Assembly: GCA_942491665.1 (NCBI GenBank)
Contig: CALOBR010000005.1
Coordinates: forward strand, 310,001 to 374,000
Direction: 5' to 3'
DNA: 64,000 bases
From: CAVQGZ01 sp942491665
GTDB taxonomy: Bacteria; Actinomycetota; Actinomycetes; Jiangellales; Jiangellaceae
Shown: positions 43,566 through 53,500 of the stretch, in pieces
How the letters are laid out: every line of letters begins with the position of its first letter
How positions within the stretch are numbered: the stretch's first letter is position 1
Program-made: the position numbers and the translations under genes
The notes under the pieces: model-generated
Seen by the model: the letters and a program-made list of their open reading frames with translations, nothing else
Database searches by the model: none
What the model was told of the DNA's origin: nothing

Positions 43566-44774
43566 GTGGTAGTCGGGACGCTGCTCGACCAGCGGCGGAA
43601 CGTGGGCGAGGCCTGGGAGCGCTACATCTCCCACGGAGTTCTCGGCCAGGTCTCGAGCACGGTCGCGCAGTCGTGGTCGCGCAGCCGGGAACGGCTCGGG
43701 ACGCCGGTCGACGCCGCCCCCGGCGGCCCCGACGACGACGCCGACGCCGACTGGCGGTCGTCGACGTTGCGCCCAGCCGTGGAGACGGTCGCCGACGAGA
43801 TCGCTGACACCGCGGCCCAGGGAGACCTGGTCGCGGCGGTCACCGACGGGAGCGGTCGCATTCTCTGGACTGCCGGCAGCGTCCACATGCGTGACCGTGC
43901 CAGCGCAGTCAACTTCGCTCCCGGCGGGCGGTGGGACGAGGCCAGCGTGGGGACGAACGCGCTCGACCTCGCACTGCGTTCGGGACGGGCGCAGACCGTG
44001 TTCTCCGCCGAGCACTTCAGTCCCTGCGTACACAACTGGGTCTGCTACGCCGCGCCGGTCCGCGACCCCGGCACCGGAGAGGTCGTCGGCGTGCTCGACC
44101 TGTCCACGACCTGGGACAAGTCTCACCCGATGGCGCTGGTCGCAGCGAGTGCCTTCGCAGGGAGCATCTCTCGCCTGCTCAGCATCCCGGCGAGCATGCG
44201 GCCCACCGCCGAGCCGCTGCACGTGCAGGTGATGGGGGGTTCGCGGCTCACGCAGGGCGCCACGTCGCTGCTCATGACTCAACGGCAGGCTGAGATCGTG
44301 CTCGCCCTCGTGCTGCACCCCGAGGGCCTCACGCTCGACGCCCTGCACGCGCACGTCTACGGCGACGAGCCGGTGTCGGTCGGGACACTGAAGTCGGAGG
44401 TCTCGCGGTTGCGCCGCACCGTCGGAGCGGCGCTTGCCTCGCGTCCCTACCGCCTCACGGTCCCGGTCACCGTCGATGCTCTCGTGGTGCTTGACCTGGT
44501 CCGTCGCGGCGACGCTGTCGCCGCAGCCCGAGCGTTCGCGGGCCCTGTGCTTCCACGATCGGAAGCGCCGGTGGCGCGGGACCTGTCCACCCGAGTCGAG
44601 GTCGCGCTGCGACAGCTGGTGCTGGGGCAGTCTGACCTCGCCGCTGCCTGCGCCTTGGCAGAACAACTACCCGACGACCTGGAGGTGATCGAGCACGGCC
44701 TAAGGCTGGCCCGCCCCGGCACGCCCGAGCAGGCCATTCTGAGGGCAGCGGAGGCCGCCGCCCTCACCGATTGA
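43566..44774 (+). CDS. GAF domain transcriptional regulator (AcoR-like without AAA domain)
   Basis: A 402-residue protein. Its N-terminal 220 residues match the sensory part of AcoR-type activators: ISHGVLGQVSSTVAQSWSRSRERL, then a GAF domain with WDEASVGTNALDLAL and PVRDPGTGEVVGVLDLST. There is no AAA or Fis domain; instead LLMTQRQAEIVLALVLHPEGLTLDAL and a winged-helix-like region follow. Actinobacterial members lie directly before an aldehyde dehydrogenase, as here, and probably sense its aldehyde or alcohol substrate. The GTG at 43566 is chosen because the patatin stop and the palindrome precede it. Confidence 0.82.
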   Translation: MVVGTLLDQRRNVGEAWERYISHGVLGQVSSTVAQSWSRSRERLGTPVDAAPGGPDDDADADWRSSTLRPAVETVADEIADTAAQGDLVAAVTDGSGRILWTAGSVHMRDRASAVNFAPGGRWDEASVGTNALDLALRSGRAQTVFSAEHFSPCVHNWVCYAAPVRDPGTGEVVGVLDLSTTWDKSHPMALVAASAFAGSISRLLSIPASMRPTAEPLHVQVMGGSRLTQGATSLLMTQRQAEIVLALVLHPEGLTLDALHAHVYGDEPVSVGTLKSEVSRLRRTVGAALASRPYRLTVPVTVDALVVLDLVRRGDAVAAARAFAGPVLPRSEAPVARDLSTRVEVALRQLVLGQSDLAAACALAEQLPDDLEVIEHGLRLARPGTPEQAILRAAEAAALTD

Positions 44775-44861
44775 CATCCAACCTTTGCGCAACCTTCGTC
44801 CACCTAGCGTCCGGTCCACCGAGCGTGACACGAGGCACGCCCAGCCATCCCAGGAGGTCTC
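44775..44861. promoter_or_regulatory. Aldehyde dehydrogenase promoter region with TTGCGCAA palindrome
   Basis: This 87-base gap holds the perfect 8-base palindrome TTGCGCAA at 44785-44792, inside the direct repeat CAACCTT-TGCG-CAACCTT, and a good AGGAGG ribosome site before the ATG. The palindrome is a candidate site for the GAF regulator encoded upstream. Confidence 0.4.
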
Positions 44862-46382
44862 ATGGTCATCTACGCCCCGCCGAACACCGATGGATCGGTG
44901 GTCAGCTTCAAGCCGCAGTACGAGAACTTCATCGGGGGCAAGTGGGTGCCGCCGGTGGAGGGCCGGTACTTCGACGAGCCGACGCCCGTCACCGGTGAGG
45001 TCTACACCAAGATCCCGCGATCGACAGCCGCCGACATCGAGGTGGCGCTGGACGCCGCGCATGCGGCCAAGGACCGGTGGGCGCGCACGTCTGCGACCGA
45101 GCGCGCGATCATCCTGAACAAGATCGCTGACCGGCTCGAGGAGAACACCGAGGCGTTCGCGGTCGCCGAGTCGTGGTGCAACGGCAAGGGCGTGCGCGAG
45201 ACGATCGGGGCCGACGTGCCCTTGGCGGTCGACCACTTCCGCTACTTCGCCGGCGCGATCCGTGCGCAGGAGGGCAGCCTCGGCGAGCTCGACGAGAACA
45301 TGGTCGCCTACCACTTCAAGGAGCCCCTGGGCGTGGTGGCCCAGATCATCCCGTGGAACTTCCCCCTGCTCATGGCCGCGTGGAAGCTCGCCCCCGCGCT
45401 AGCTGCCGGCAACTGCGTCGTGCTCAAGCCCGCTGAGCAGACCCCCACGACGATCCTGATGTTCGCCGAGCTGGTCGGCGACCTGCTGCCGGATGGCGTG
45501 CTCAACATCGTCAACGGGTTCGGCACCGAGGCCGGCAAGCCGCTGGCGTCGAGCCCGCGCGTGAAGAAGGTGGCGTTCACGGGTGAGACGACCACGGGCC
45601 GCCTGATCATGCAGTACGCCTCGCAGAACCTCATCCCCGTCACGCTCGAGCTCGGCGGCAAGAGCCCGAACGTGTTCATGTCCAGCGTGATGGACGCCGA
45701 CGACGGGTTTCTCGACAAGTCTCTCGAAGGCTTCGCGATGTTCGCCTTCAACCAGGGCGAGGTCTGCACCTGCCCGTCGCGAGCCCTCGTGCACGAAGCC
45801 ATCTACGACGAGTTCATGGAGAAGGCGATCGCGCGCACCGAGGCGATCAAGCAGGGCAACCCGCTGGACACCGAGACCCAGATCGGCGCGCAGGCCAGCC
45901 ACGACCAGCAGGAGAAGATCCTGTCCTACCTGAAGATCGGTCGTGAGGAGGGTGCAAAGGTGCTCACCGGCGGCGAGGCGGCCACCGTCGAAGGGTTCGA
46001 GGGCGGTCACTACATCCAGCCCACGATCTTCGAGGGCAGCAACAGCATGCGGGTCTTCCAGGAGGAGATCTTCGGCCCCGTCGTGTCGGTGACGAAGTTC
46101 CGCGACATCACCGAGGCGCTCGACATCGCCAACGACACCCTCTACGGGCTCGGGGCCGGGGTGTGGAGCCGGAACATGAACGAGGTCTACCGCCTCGGCC
46201 GCGGCATCGAGGCCGGACGCGTGTGGGTGAACAACTACCACGCCTACCCCGCCCACGCCTCGTTCGGCGGCTACAAGGGCTCGGGCATCGGCCGGGAGAA
46301 CCACCACATGATGCTGGCCCACTACCAGCAGACGAAGAACATGCTGGTGTCGTACAAGTGGGAGGCCGACGGCTTCTTCTAG
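44862..46382 (+). CDS. Aldehyde dehydrogenase (ExaC/AcoD type)
   Basis: A 506-residue NAD-dependent aldehyde dehydrogenase of the acetaldehyde-oxidising ExaC/AcoD group. The catalytic cysteine is Cys302 in NQGEVCTCPSR, the general base is in VTLELGGKSPN, and IPWNFPLLMAAWKLAPALAAGNCVVLKPAEQTP is the cofactor region. The CTCPSR sequence and the MVIYAPPNTDGSVVSFKPQYENFIGG start are typical of this group, which is usually paired with DUF779, as here. It probably oxidises acetaldehyde or a similar short aldehyde. The GAF protein upstream is its likely regulator. Confidence 0.92.
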   Translation: MVIYAPPNTDGSVVSFKPQYENFIGGKWVPPVEGRYFDEPTPVTGEVYTKIPRSTAADIEVALDAAHAAKDRWARTSATERAIILNKIADRLEENTEAFAVAESWCNGKGVRETIGADVPLAVDHFRYFAGAIRAQEGSLGELDENMVAYHFKEPLGVVAQIIPWNFPLLMAAWKLAPALAAGNCVVLKPAEQTPTTILMFAELVGDLLPDGVLNIVNGFGTEAGKPLASSPRVKKVAFTGETTTGRLIMQYASQNLIPVTLELGGKSPNVFMSSVMDADDGFLDKSLEGFAMFAFNQGEVCTCPSRALVHEAIYDEFMEKAIARTEAIKQGNPLDTETQIGAQASHDQQEKILSYLKIGREEGAKVLTGGEAATVEGFEGGHYIQPTIFEGSNSMRVFQEEIFGPVVSVTKFRDITEALDIANDTLYGLGAGVWSRNMNEVYRLGRGIEAGRVWVNNYHAYPAHASFGGYKGSGIGRENHHMMLAHYQQTKNMLVSYKWEADGFF

Positions 46383-46411
46383 ACCCCCGACGACGACACG
46401 AGAGGACCACC

Positions 46412-46804
46412 ATGACCAAGGACGTGACCGGCCCGGTCGACCGGGTCACCGCTACCAGCGCGGCGCTCGACCTGATCGACCGGCTGGTCGCGATCCACGG
46501 CCCGGTGCTGTTCCACCAGTCCGGCGGGTGCTGCGACGGAAGCTCGCCCATGTGCTACCCCCGCGACGAGTTCAGCGTCGGGGAGTCTGACGTGTTCATG
46601 GGGACACTGCCTGACGCAACCTCGACGCCCTTCTACATGTGGCTGCCCCAATTCGAGTACTGGTCGCACACACACCTCACCGTTGACGTCGTCCCCGGGC
46701 GAGGTGGCGGCTTCTCACTGGAGGCGCCCGAGGGTGTGCGGTTCATGATCCGCTCACGACTGTTCAGCGACGACGAGGCCGAGCTGCTGGTGACGTCCCT
46801 GTGA
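46412..46804 (+). CDS. DUF779 family protein
   Basis: A 130-residue protein of family DUF779, which almost always follows an ExaC-type aldehyde dehydrogenase gene. Conserved parts are ALDLIDRLVAIHGPVLFHQSGGCCDGSSPMCYP with a Cys-Cys and a third Cys, and FYMWLPQFEYWSHTHLTVDVVPGRGGGFSLE. The cysteines suggest metal or thiol chemistry; the role is unknown. It starts at the ATG after GAGGACCACC. Confidence 0.9.
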   Translation: MTKDVTGPVDRVTATSAALDLIDRLVAIHGPVLFHQSGGCCDGSSPMCYPRDEFSVGESDVFMGTLPDATSTPFYMWLPQFEYWSHTHLTVDVVPGRGGGFSLEAPEGVRFMIRSRLFSDDEAELLVTSL

Positions 46805-46816
46805 CATCCTTCCGCG

Positions 46817-47992
46817 GTGACCGACTGGGGACCTGACACCGTCGCCGTGCGTGGTGGCCTCGCACGTTCGTCGTTCGACGAGACCGCCGAGGCGCTGTAC
46901 ATGACTTCGGGCTACGTGTACTCCAACGCCCGGGAGGCCGCTGACGCCTTCAGCGACGACATCGACCGCTTCATGTACTCCCGGTTCGGCAACCCGACCG
47001 TCGCGATGTTCGAGGAGCGGATGCGCCTCATCGAAGGCGCCGAGGCGGCCTTCGCGACGTCCAGCGGCATGTCCGCCGTGTTCACCTCGCTCGGGGCTCT
47101 CGTCGGGGCCGGCGACCGGATCGTCGCCAGCCGCGAGCTCTTCGGCTCGTGCCTGGTGGTCGTGGACGACATCCTTCCCCGCTGGGGGGTGCGCACGACG
47201 CTGGTGGACGGCAGCGACCTCGACGCCTGGGCGACGGCGTTGGCGACCCCTGCCGACGCCGTGTTCTTCGAGTCGCCGAGCAACCCCATGCAGACCCTGG
47301 TCGACATCGCCGCCGTGAGCGACCTGGCCCACGCGGCCGGCGCGACAGTCGTCGTCGACAACGTGTTCGGCACCCCCGTGCTCTCCCAGCCCCTCGCGCA
47401 CGGCGCCGACGTCGTCGTGTACTCCGCAACCAAGCACATCGACGGGCAGGGCCGCGCCCTGGGCGGCATCATCCTGGGGCCCAGTGAGCTGGTGAACGGG
47501 CAGGTCAAGCACCTTGTGCGCAACACGGGCCCGACGATGTCGCCCTTCAACGCCTGGGTGATGCTCAAGGGGCTGGAGACGCTGTCGCTCCGCGTGCGGC
47601 ACCAGACCGCGTCAGCCCTCACCATTGCCGAACGCCTTGAGCAGCACCCACGGGTGCGGCGCGTGCTGCACCCCTGGCTGCCGTCGCACCCCCAGCACGA
47701 CCTGGCCCGACGCCAGATGCTCGGCGGCGGCACAATCGTCACCGTCGAGGTGGACGGCGGTCAGGCGGAGGCTTTCGCGGTGCTGGATTCCCTGCGGCTG
47801 GTCGACATCTCGAACAACCTCGGCGACGCCAAGAGCCTCATCACGCACCCGGCGACCACGACTCACCGCCGCCTCGGCCCAGAAGGGCGCGCAGCCCAGG
47901 GCATCACCGACGGGGTCGTGCGGCTGTCGGTGGGCCTGGAGGACACCGACGACCTGCTGGACGACCTCGACCAGGCGCTGTCGGCGGTCTAG
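46817..47992 (+). CDS. metZ: O-succinylhomoserine sulfhydrylase (trans-sulfuration PLP enzyme)
   Basis: A 391-residue Cys/Met-metabolism PLP enzyme. The PLP lysine is in VVYSATKHIDGQGRALGG, with YSRFGNPTV and SSGMSAVF completing the cofactor pocket. MTSGYVYSNAREAADAF and the VRNTGPTMSPFNAWVMLKGLETL block favour O-succinylhomoserine sulfhydrylase (homocysteine from succinylhomoserine and sulfide) over cystathionine gamma-synthase, though the classes are close. The GTG at 46817 is 12 bases after the DUF779 stop. Its stop shares CTAG with the convergent WYL gene. Confidence 0.83.
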   Translation: MTDWGPDTVAVRGGLARSSFDETAEALYMTSGYVYSNAREAADAFSDDIDRFMYSRFGNPTVAMFEERMRLIEGAEAAFATSSGMSAVFTSLGALVGAGDRIVASRELFGSCLVVVDDILPRWGVRTTLVDGSDLDAWATALATPADAVFFESPSNPMQTLVDIAAVSDLAHAAGATVVVDNVFGTPVLSQPLAHGADVVVYSATKHIDGQGRALGGIILGPSELVNGQVKHLVRNTGPTMSPFNAWVMLKGLETLSLRVRHQTASALTIAERLEQHPRVRRVLHPWLPSHPQHDLARRQMLGGGTIVTVEVDGGQAEAFAVLDSLRLVDISNNLGDAKSLITHPATTTHRRLGPEGRAAQGITDGVVRLSVGLEDTDDLLDDLDQALSAV

Positions 47993-48984
47993 CCGCCCGC
48001 AGGCTGCTGGCTGAGACCGTGCTGGGCCAGCAGACGGCGTGCGGTGGTCGCCGCGGCGTCCTGCAGGTCGGGTGGGGCAACGACGAAAGCGTCCGGACCG
48101 GCGATCGCCATCATCAGTCCCACGCGCTCAGCGACCGGGGGCAGCACCTGCGCCACGATCTCAAGGTCGTCGTCGGCCTGCGTGACGGTGGTGCGTTCGG
48201 CGAAGCGCGACACGACCCACGCCATGTCGCGCGGTACGACGACCCGAACATCGGTCAGCGTCCGTGACGCCTCGATCCGAGCCTCGACGTCGTCCGGGCG
48301 CTGGAAGGGCTTGTCCAGAACCTCAGCCTTGCGGATGCCGCGGACGAGGAACGTGCGGATGTCGCCGGACTCATCGAGAGGGCCGGCATCGACCTCGAAC
48401 CCACGCCGGGTGCTCACGACTCGGTACGGCTCGACAACCCGGGTCGTGACGCCCGGCTGCCATGCCCGCCAGTACTCGATGCGGACGCACTGTCGCTGGG
48501 TCGCGGCGTGTCGAAGCAGCGCCGCGATCGGGCCGCCGTACTCGGGTCCGCCGTCGATGCCGGTGAGCAGTGTGGAACGCAACCGAGCGACGGCTTCGGC
48601 AAGCACCTGGTTGTCGGGCTCCAGCGCCGACAAGTCGCTCGCGGCACGGTAGAGCGGCCCGAGAACCTCGGCGGTGAAGTACTCCAGCCCGAGCTCGGCC
48701 AGCGGAGCCGAGCTGGTCAGACGCACCCAGGCCGCCTCGGTCGACACGGTCTGCTCCCCCGCCGCCGACAAGAACTCCACGCCGATACCGTCGGTCAGTG
48801 CGAGGTCGTTGCCGACGGGCAGGTCACGGTTCATGAAGACGGACAGGTCGGCTCGCAGCTCGGCAACCGTCATGGACGTCTCGTCCGACAACGCCTGCAC
48901 CGACAGTCCCGCGGGGTGGTGCAGCAAGATGCCGAACACCCGCGCCAGCCGCTGCACGCGTTGGGCGTAGCGAGCCGGGGGCAT
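47989..48984 (-). CDS. WYL domain regulator, second of pair (PafC-like)
   Basis: A 331-residue regulator with an N-terminal winged helix-turn-helix (RVFGILLHHPAGLSVQALSDETSMTVAELRADLSVFM) and a WYL domain in the second half (CVRIEYWRAWQPGVTTRVVEPYRVVSTRRGFEV). It begins at an ATG overlapping the stop of the first WYL gene by one base (TGATG). Such adjacent pairs match PafB/PafC, which form the heterodimer controlling DNA-damage genes in mycobacteria. There is no Pup-proteasome locus here. Confidence 0.8.
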   Translation of the reverse strand: MPPARYAQRVQRLARVFGILLHHPAGLSVQALSDETSMTVAELRADLSVFMNRDLPVGNDLALTDGIGVEFLSAAGEQTVSTEAAWVRLTSSAPLAELGLEYFTAEVLGPLYRAASDLSALEPDNQVLAEAVARLRSTLLTGIDGGPEYGGPIAALLRHAATQRQCVRIEYWRAWQPGVTTRVVEPYRVVSTRRGFEVDAGPLDESGDIRTFLVRGIRKAEVLDKPFQRPDDVEARIEASRTLTDVRVVVPRDMAWVVSRFAERTTVTQADDDLEIVAQVLPPVAERVGLMMAIAGPDAFVVAPPDLQDAAATTARRLLAQHGLSQQPAGG

Positions 48985-49904
48985 CAGCGGTCCGTCCCGG
49001 CGACGGCTTCGAGCTCGGCGCGCACCTCGTCACGCACCTCGTCCGGGCCGACCAGCACAACCCGGGTTCCCAGCTCGTAGAGACGACGGCGAAACGCCAG
49101 CCGATGGGTGACCGGGATCGTGAGCACGACGTCGGCACCGCTCTGCTCCGCTGCCGAGGCGGGACCCAGAAGCCCCTCGACGTTCGCCTGGTGCTCGACC
49201 GTCGTGCGCACCACGACGTCGACAGACTCGTCGATCGCCCAGGTGATCGGATCGAGCTGGGGTCGGGCGGTCTGCTCGGGAACACGCGCGGTGCCCGGGC
49301 TGTCGATGGTGACATCGCTCATGCGGCCCACGACGAACGTCTTGGGTTCGGCGCCGGCTGCCTCCACGGCGGTGAGGTACCAGCCCCCGGGACGCACGTG
49401 CAGACCGTGCGGGTGAACCTCGCGCGGCTTGTCGCGGTAGGTGAAGCGCAGCAGGCAGTGCTGGGCGACGGCTCGTTGCACCAGCCCGAGCTCCGCCGGC
49501 TCCGGCTCGGCGACCACCGCCACCTCCACAGAGGCTGTCGTCCCCGCGTCCCCGAGGTCGTCGAACAGCACGGCCAACGACGCTGCACTCGCTGCGCGCA
49601 GCAGCTCGGCTCGCTCGGGTGGGGTGAACTCCACGCGAAGCCGGTTGTCGATCGCCGTCAGCCGGTACCGAGCGGCCTCGCCTTCGCCGGCGACGTTGTC
49701 GATCTGCCAGCCCAGCGTCTCCAGATGGCGCATGTCGCGGCGCAGCTGGTCACGCTGGTCGACCCGCTCGGCGGCACCGTAGGGCACGACGTCCAAGACC
49801 TGGTCGGCCGACAGCGTGCGACCCGGAGCCCCGGCGAGCATGGACAGGATCTGCGTCAGCCGCTCCATCGGAGCCATCTGGTCGCGTCCGTACGCCGTCG
49901 CCAC
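48984..49904 (-). CDS. WYL domain regulator, first of pair (PafB-like)
   Basis: A 306-residue regulator: helix-turn-helix (MERLTQILSMLAGAPGRTLSADQVLDVVP ... RDQLRRDMRHLETLGWQI), then a WYL domain (HCLLRFTYRDKPREVHPHGLHVRPGGWYLTAVE), which binds nucleic acid in related proteins. GTG 49904 or ATG 49877 are both possible starts. It lies 13 bases downstream of the PAP2 gene and is coupled to the second WYL gene. PafBC-like role is inferred from the pair arrangement. Confidence 0.8.
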   Translation of the reverse strand: MATAYGRDQMAPMERLTQILSMLAGAPGRTLSADQVLDVVPYGAAERVDQRDQLRRDMRHLETLGWQIDNVAGEGEAARYRLTAIDNRLRVEFTPPERAELLRAASAASLAVLFDDLGDAGTTASVEVAVVAEPEPAELGLVQRAVAQHCLLRFTYRDKPREVHPHGLHVRPGGWYLTAVEAAGAEPKTFVVGRMSDVTIDSPGTARVPEQTARPQLDPITWAIDESVDVVVRTTVEHQANVEGLLGPASAAEQSGADVVLTIPVTHRLAFRRRLYELGTRVVLVGPDEVRDEVRAELEAVAGTDR

Positions 49905-49917
49905 GCCGCGCAGTCTG

Positions 49918-50568
49918 TCAGGGCTCGGCAGGCCGGCGGGGCGGCACGCCGAGCAGCACAGCTGTTGCCGCAAGCACCCACGCACTGCCCAGCGACCAAC
50001 CGCCCAGCACGTCGCTCGGCCAGTGCACGCCCAGGGCCACGCGGCTCCAACCGACGGCAGCAACTGTCGCCACGACGAGGACCACCGACGAGACGCGCGC
50101 AGCCCGGCTGACGAGAAGCGTCATCCATCCGACCACGAGCAGCACGCTCACCCACGTCACCACCACTGACTGGCTGTGCCCGGACGGGAACGACGACCCG
50201 AGTGGGTCGACGACAGTGCCTGGGTAGTCCGGGCGGTCGCGTTGCACAGCCTCCTTGACGGCGGTGTTCAGCAGCGCGCTGCCGCCGACCGACGCGGCGA
50301 GCCACACGGCGAGCACGGTGTTCTTGGTAGCCAAGAGCACGCCACCGACGACGAGCACGAGAGCCATCGCCACCCAGCCGCTGCCCAGCTGGGTGGCGAC
50401 GTGCGCGAGGGTGCTGACCCACGGGGTGCCCGACGTCGCCGACTCCAACGATGCGGAGATGTGCTCGTCAGCGTCGACGAACCACGCGGGCTCAGTCAGG
50501 ACGAGCACCCCGACACCCACGAAGACTGCCAGCGCCAGCACCGCCCACAGCAGCAGGGACCGCCTCAC
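49918..50568 (-). CDS. PAP2 superfamily phosphatase
   Basis: A 216-residue membrane phosphatase with the complete PAP2 signature: KEAVQRDRP, PSGHS and SRVALGVHWPSD supply Lys, Arg, Ser, two His and Asp. Five to six membrane helices surround them. Members dephosphorylate phosphatidic acid, undecaprenyl pyrophosphate or similar lipids at the outer face of the membrane. The GTG at 50568 overlaps the oxoprolinase stop (GTGA). Confidence 0.88.
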   Translation of the reverse strand: MRRSLLLWAVLALAVFVGVGVLVLTEPAWFVDADEHISASLESATSGTPWVSTLAHVATQLGSGWVAMALVLVVGGVLLATKNTVLAVWLAASVGGSALLNTAVKEAVQRDRPDYPGTVVDPLGSSFPSGHSQSVVVTWVSVLLVVGWMTLLVSRAARVSSVVLVVATVAAVGWSRVALGVHWPSDVLGGWSLGSAWVLAATAVLLGVPPRRPAEP

Positions 50569-53500
50569 GAGGGGGTACCGAACCCGCCGCCACCGGGCGT
50601 CTGCACGACGAGGACGTCGCCGACGCCGACGCCGATGCTGTCGGCGCTGGCGAGAACGACGCGGGTGCCGTCGACTCGCTCCACCCACGTCCGTCCCAGC
50701 GCGCCGGACTCGCCGCCGGCCATGCCGTACGGCGCGACCCGACGGTGCCCGGACAGCACGCTGACGGTCATCGGCTCGTCGAACACGAGCCGACGCACGC
50801 CCCCGTCACCGCCGCGCCATCGGCCCGCTCCCCCGCTGCCGTGCCGGATCTCGAACGACTCCACGCGAACCGGAAACCGCGTCTCGAGCACCTCCGGGTC
50901 GGTGAGGCGCGAATTGGTCATGTGCGTCTGCACCACCGGCGCTCCGTGGAAGCCGTCCCCAGCCCCCGAGCCGGACGCGATCGTCTCGTAGTACTGGTGA
51001 GCGGCGTTGCCGAAAGTCACGTTGTTCATCGTGCCCGACCCCTCCGCTTGCACGCCGAGGGCGGCGTAGAGCGCGCCGGTGACCGCCTGCGACGTCTCGA
51101 CGTTGCCGGCAACGACGGCCGCCGGGTACGTCGGGGCGAGCATGGAGGGTTCCGGGACGACGAGCGTGAGCGGTCGCAGGCAGCCGTCGTTGAGCGGGAT
51201 GTCGTCGTCCACGAGCGTCCGAAAGACGTAGAGCACGGCGGCCGACGCCACGGAGCGGGGTGCGTTGAAGTTGCTGTCGAGCTGGGCGGTGGTGCCGGTG
51301 AAGTCGATCGTCGCGCTGCGGGACTGCTGGTCCACGCGCACCGACACGGCGATGACCGCGCTGTTGTCCATCTCGTAGCGGTGCTGGCCGTCGCCCAGGG
51401 TCGCGACGACTCGGCGGACGGCCTCTTCGGCGTTGTCCTGGACGTGGCGCATGTAGGCCTGCACGACGTCCAGCCCGAAGTGGTCGATCATGGCGGCCAC
51501 CTCCGCGACGCCCTTCTCGTTGGCCGCGACCTGGGCACGAAGGTCAGCCAGGTTCGTGTCGGGGTTGCGCGACGGGTACGGGGCCTCGGTGAGCAGCCGC
51601 CGCGTCTGCGCCTCGCGCATCGCCCCGTCGCGGACGAGCAGCCAGTTGTCGAACAGCACTCCTTCTTGGTGGACATCGGTACTGAACGCAGGCATCGAGC
51701 CGGGGGTGAGCCCGCCGATCTCGGCGTGGTGGCCGCGCGAGGCGACGTAGAAGAGAACCCCGGCGCCCGCCTCGTCGTACACGGGCGTCACCACCGTGAC
51801 GTCCGGAAGGTGCGTGCCGCCGTGGTACGGGTCGTTGATCGCGTAGACGTCACCGGGGCGCATCGAGGCGGCGTTGCGGCTGATCACCTCACGGATGCTG
51901 GTGCCCATCGACCCGAGGTGCACCGGCATGTGCGGGGCGTTGGCAATCAGGTTGCCGTCTGGATCGAACAGGGCGCACGAGAAGTCGAGGCGCTCCTTGA
52001 TGTTGACCGACTGGGCCGTGCTCTCCAGCCGGGCCCCCATCTGCTCAGCGATCGACATGAACAGGTTGTTGAACACCTCGAGGGTCACTGGGTCGACCTC
52101 GGCGCTCACCGAGGCCCCTGCTCGCGGCTCGGTGCGGCGCAGCACCAGGTGGCCGGCCTCGTGCACCTGGGCGCTCCAGCCACGCTCCACGATCGTCGTG
52201 GCGTCGGCCTCGGTGATCATCGACGGTCCGGCGACGACGTGCCCGGGCCGCAGGGCCGCGCGGTGGTGGATGGTCACATCCGTCCACCTGTCCTGCACCC
52301 ACATGCGGCCCTGCTCGTTGGCGGGCGCGTTGGCGTGCGACGTCGGTTCGGCGAGCGCGGGCCGTTCGGTGCGGCCGATCGCCTCCACGACGAGGGCCTC
52401 GGCCACCAGCGGGCGATTCATCAAGAACGAGTAGGTGCGCCGGTAGGCCTCCTCGAAGTCGGACCGCATCTGGACGGGGCTGCTCAGCGCGACGGCGAGG
52501 GCTGTGTCGGTGCCTTCGTAACGCAGCAGAGCACGGGCGACCCGCTCCACACGCGAGATCGGCACGTCCTCGCTGGTGAGCTCAGCCTGCGCGGCTGCAG
52601 CGAGCTCGTCGGCGAGAGCGGCCAGCCGTGGCATGAGCGCGTCCGAGAGCTCGTGCTCAACCGACTGCTCCCGCATGGCTCGGACATCGGCGAGGCCGAT
52701 CCCCAGGGCTGAGAGCACACCGGCGAAGGGCGGGACGAGCACCGTCTCGATGCCCAGCGCGTCGGCAACCGCGCAGGCGTGCTGCCCGCCGGCCCCACCG
52801 AACGTCGTGAGGGCGTACTCGGTGACGTCGTGACCCTTCTGCACCGAGATCTTCTTCACCGCGTTGGCCATGTTCGCCACCGCGATCTGGACGAACCCGG
52901 CGGCCACCGCCTCGGTCGAGACCCGGCTACCCGTCTGCTCGGCGACGTCCCTGGCCAGGGCGTCCATCTGGTCTCGGGCGGCGTCGGCATCGAGGGGCTC
53001 GTCCCCGGCCGGCCCGAACACCGTCGGGAAGTGGGCCGGGGACAGGCGGCCGAGAACGACGTTGGCATCGGTGACGGCCAGCGGACCTCCCTTGCGGTAG
53101 CAGGCCGGCCCCGGGTCGGCTCCGGCCGAGTCGGGACCGACCCGAAAGCGGCTTCCGTCGAAGTGCAGGATCGAGCCGCCGCCGGCAGCAACGGTGTGGA
53201 TGGCGAGCATCGGTGCACGCAGGCGAACCCCCGCCACCTCGGTGTCGAAGACCCGCTCGAGCTCGCCCGCGTAGTGCGAGACGTCGGTGGACGTGCCCCC
53301 CATGTCGAACCCGATCACGCGGTCATGGCCGAGCATCTCGCTCATCGCGACCATCCCTACGATCCCGCCCGCCGGCCCGGAGAGGATGGCGTCCTTGCCG
53401 CGAAAGTGGCCCGCCTCGGTCAAGCCGCCGTTGGACTGCATGAACAGGAGCCTGGTCGAGTCGAGCCGCGTGGCGACCTGCGCGACGTAGCGGTCGAGCA

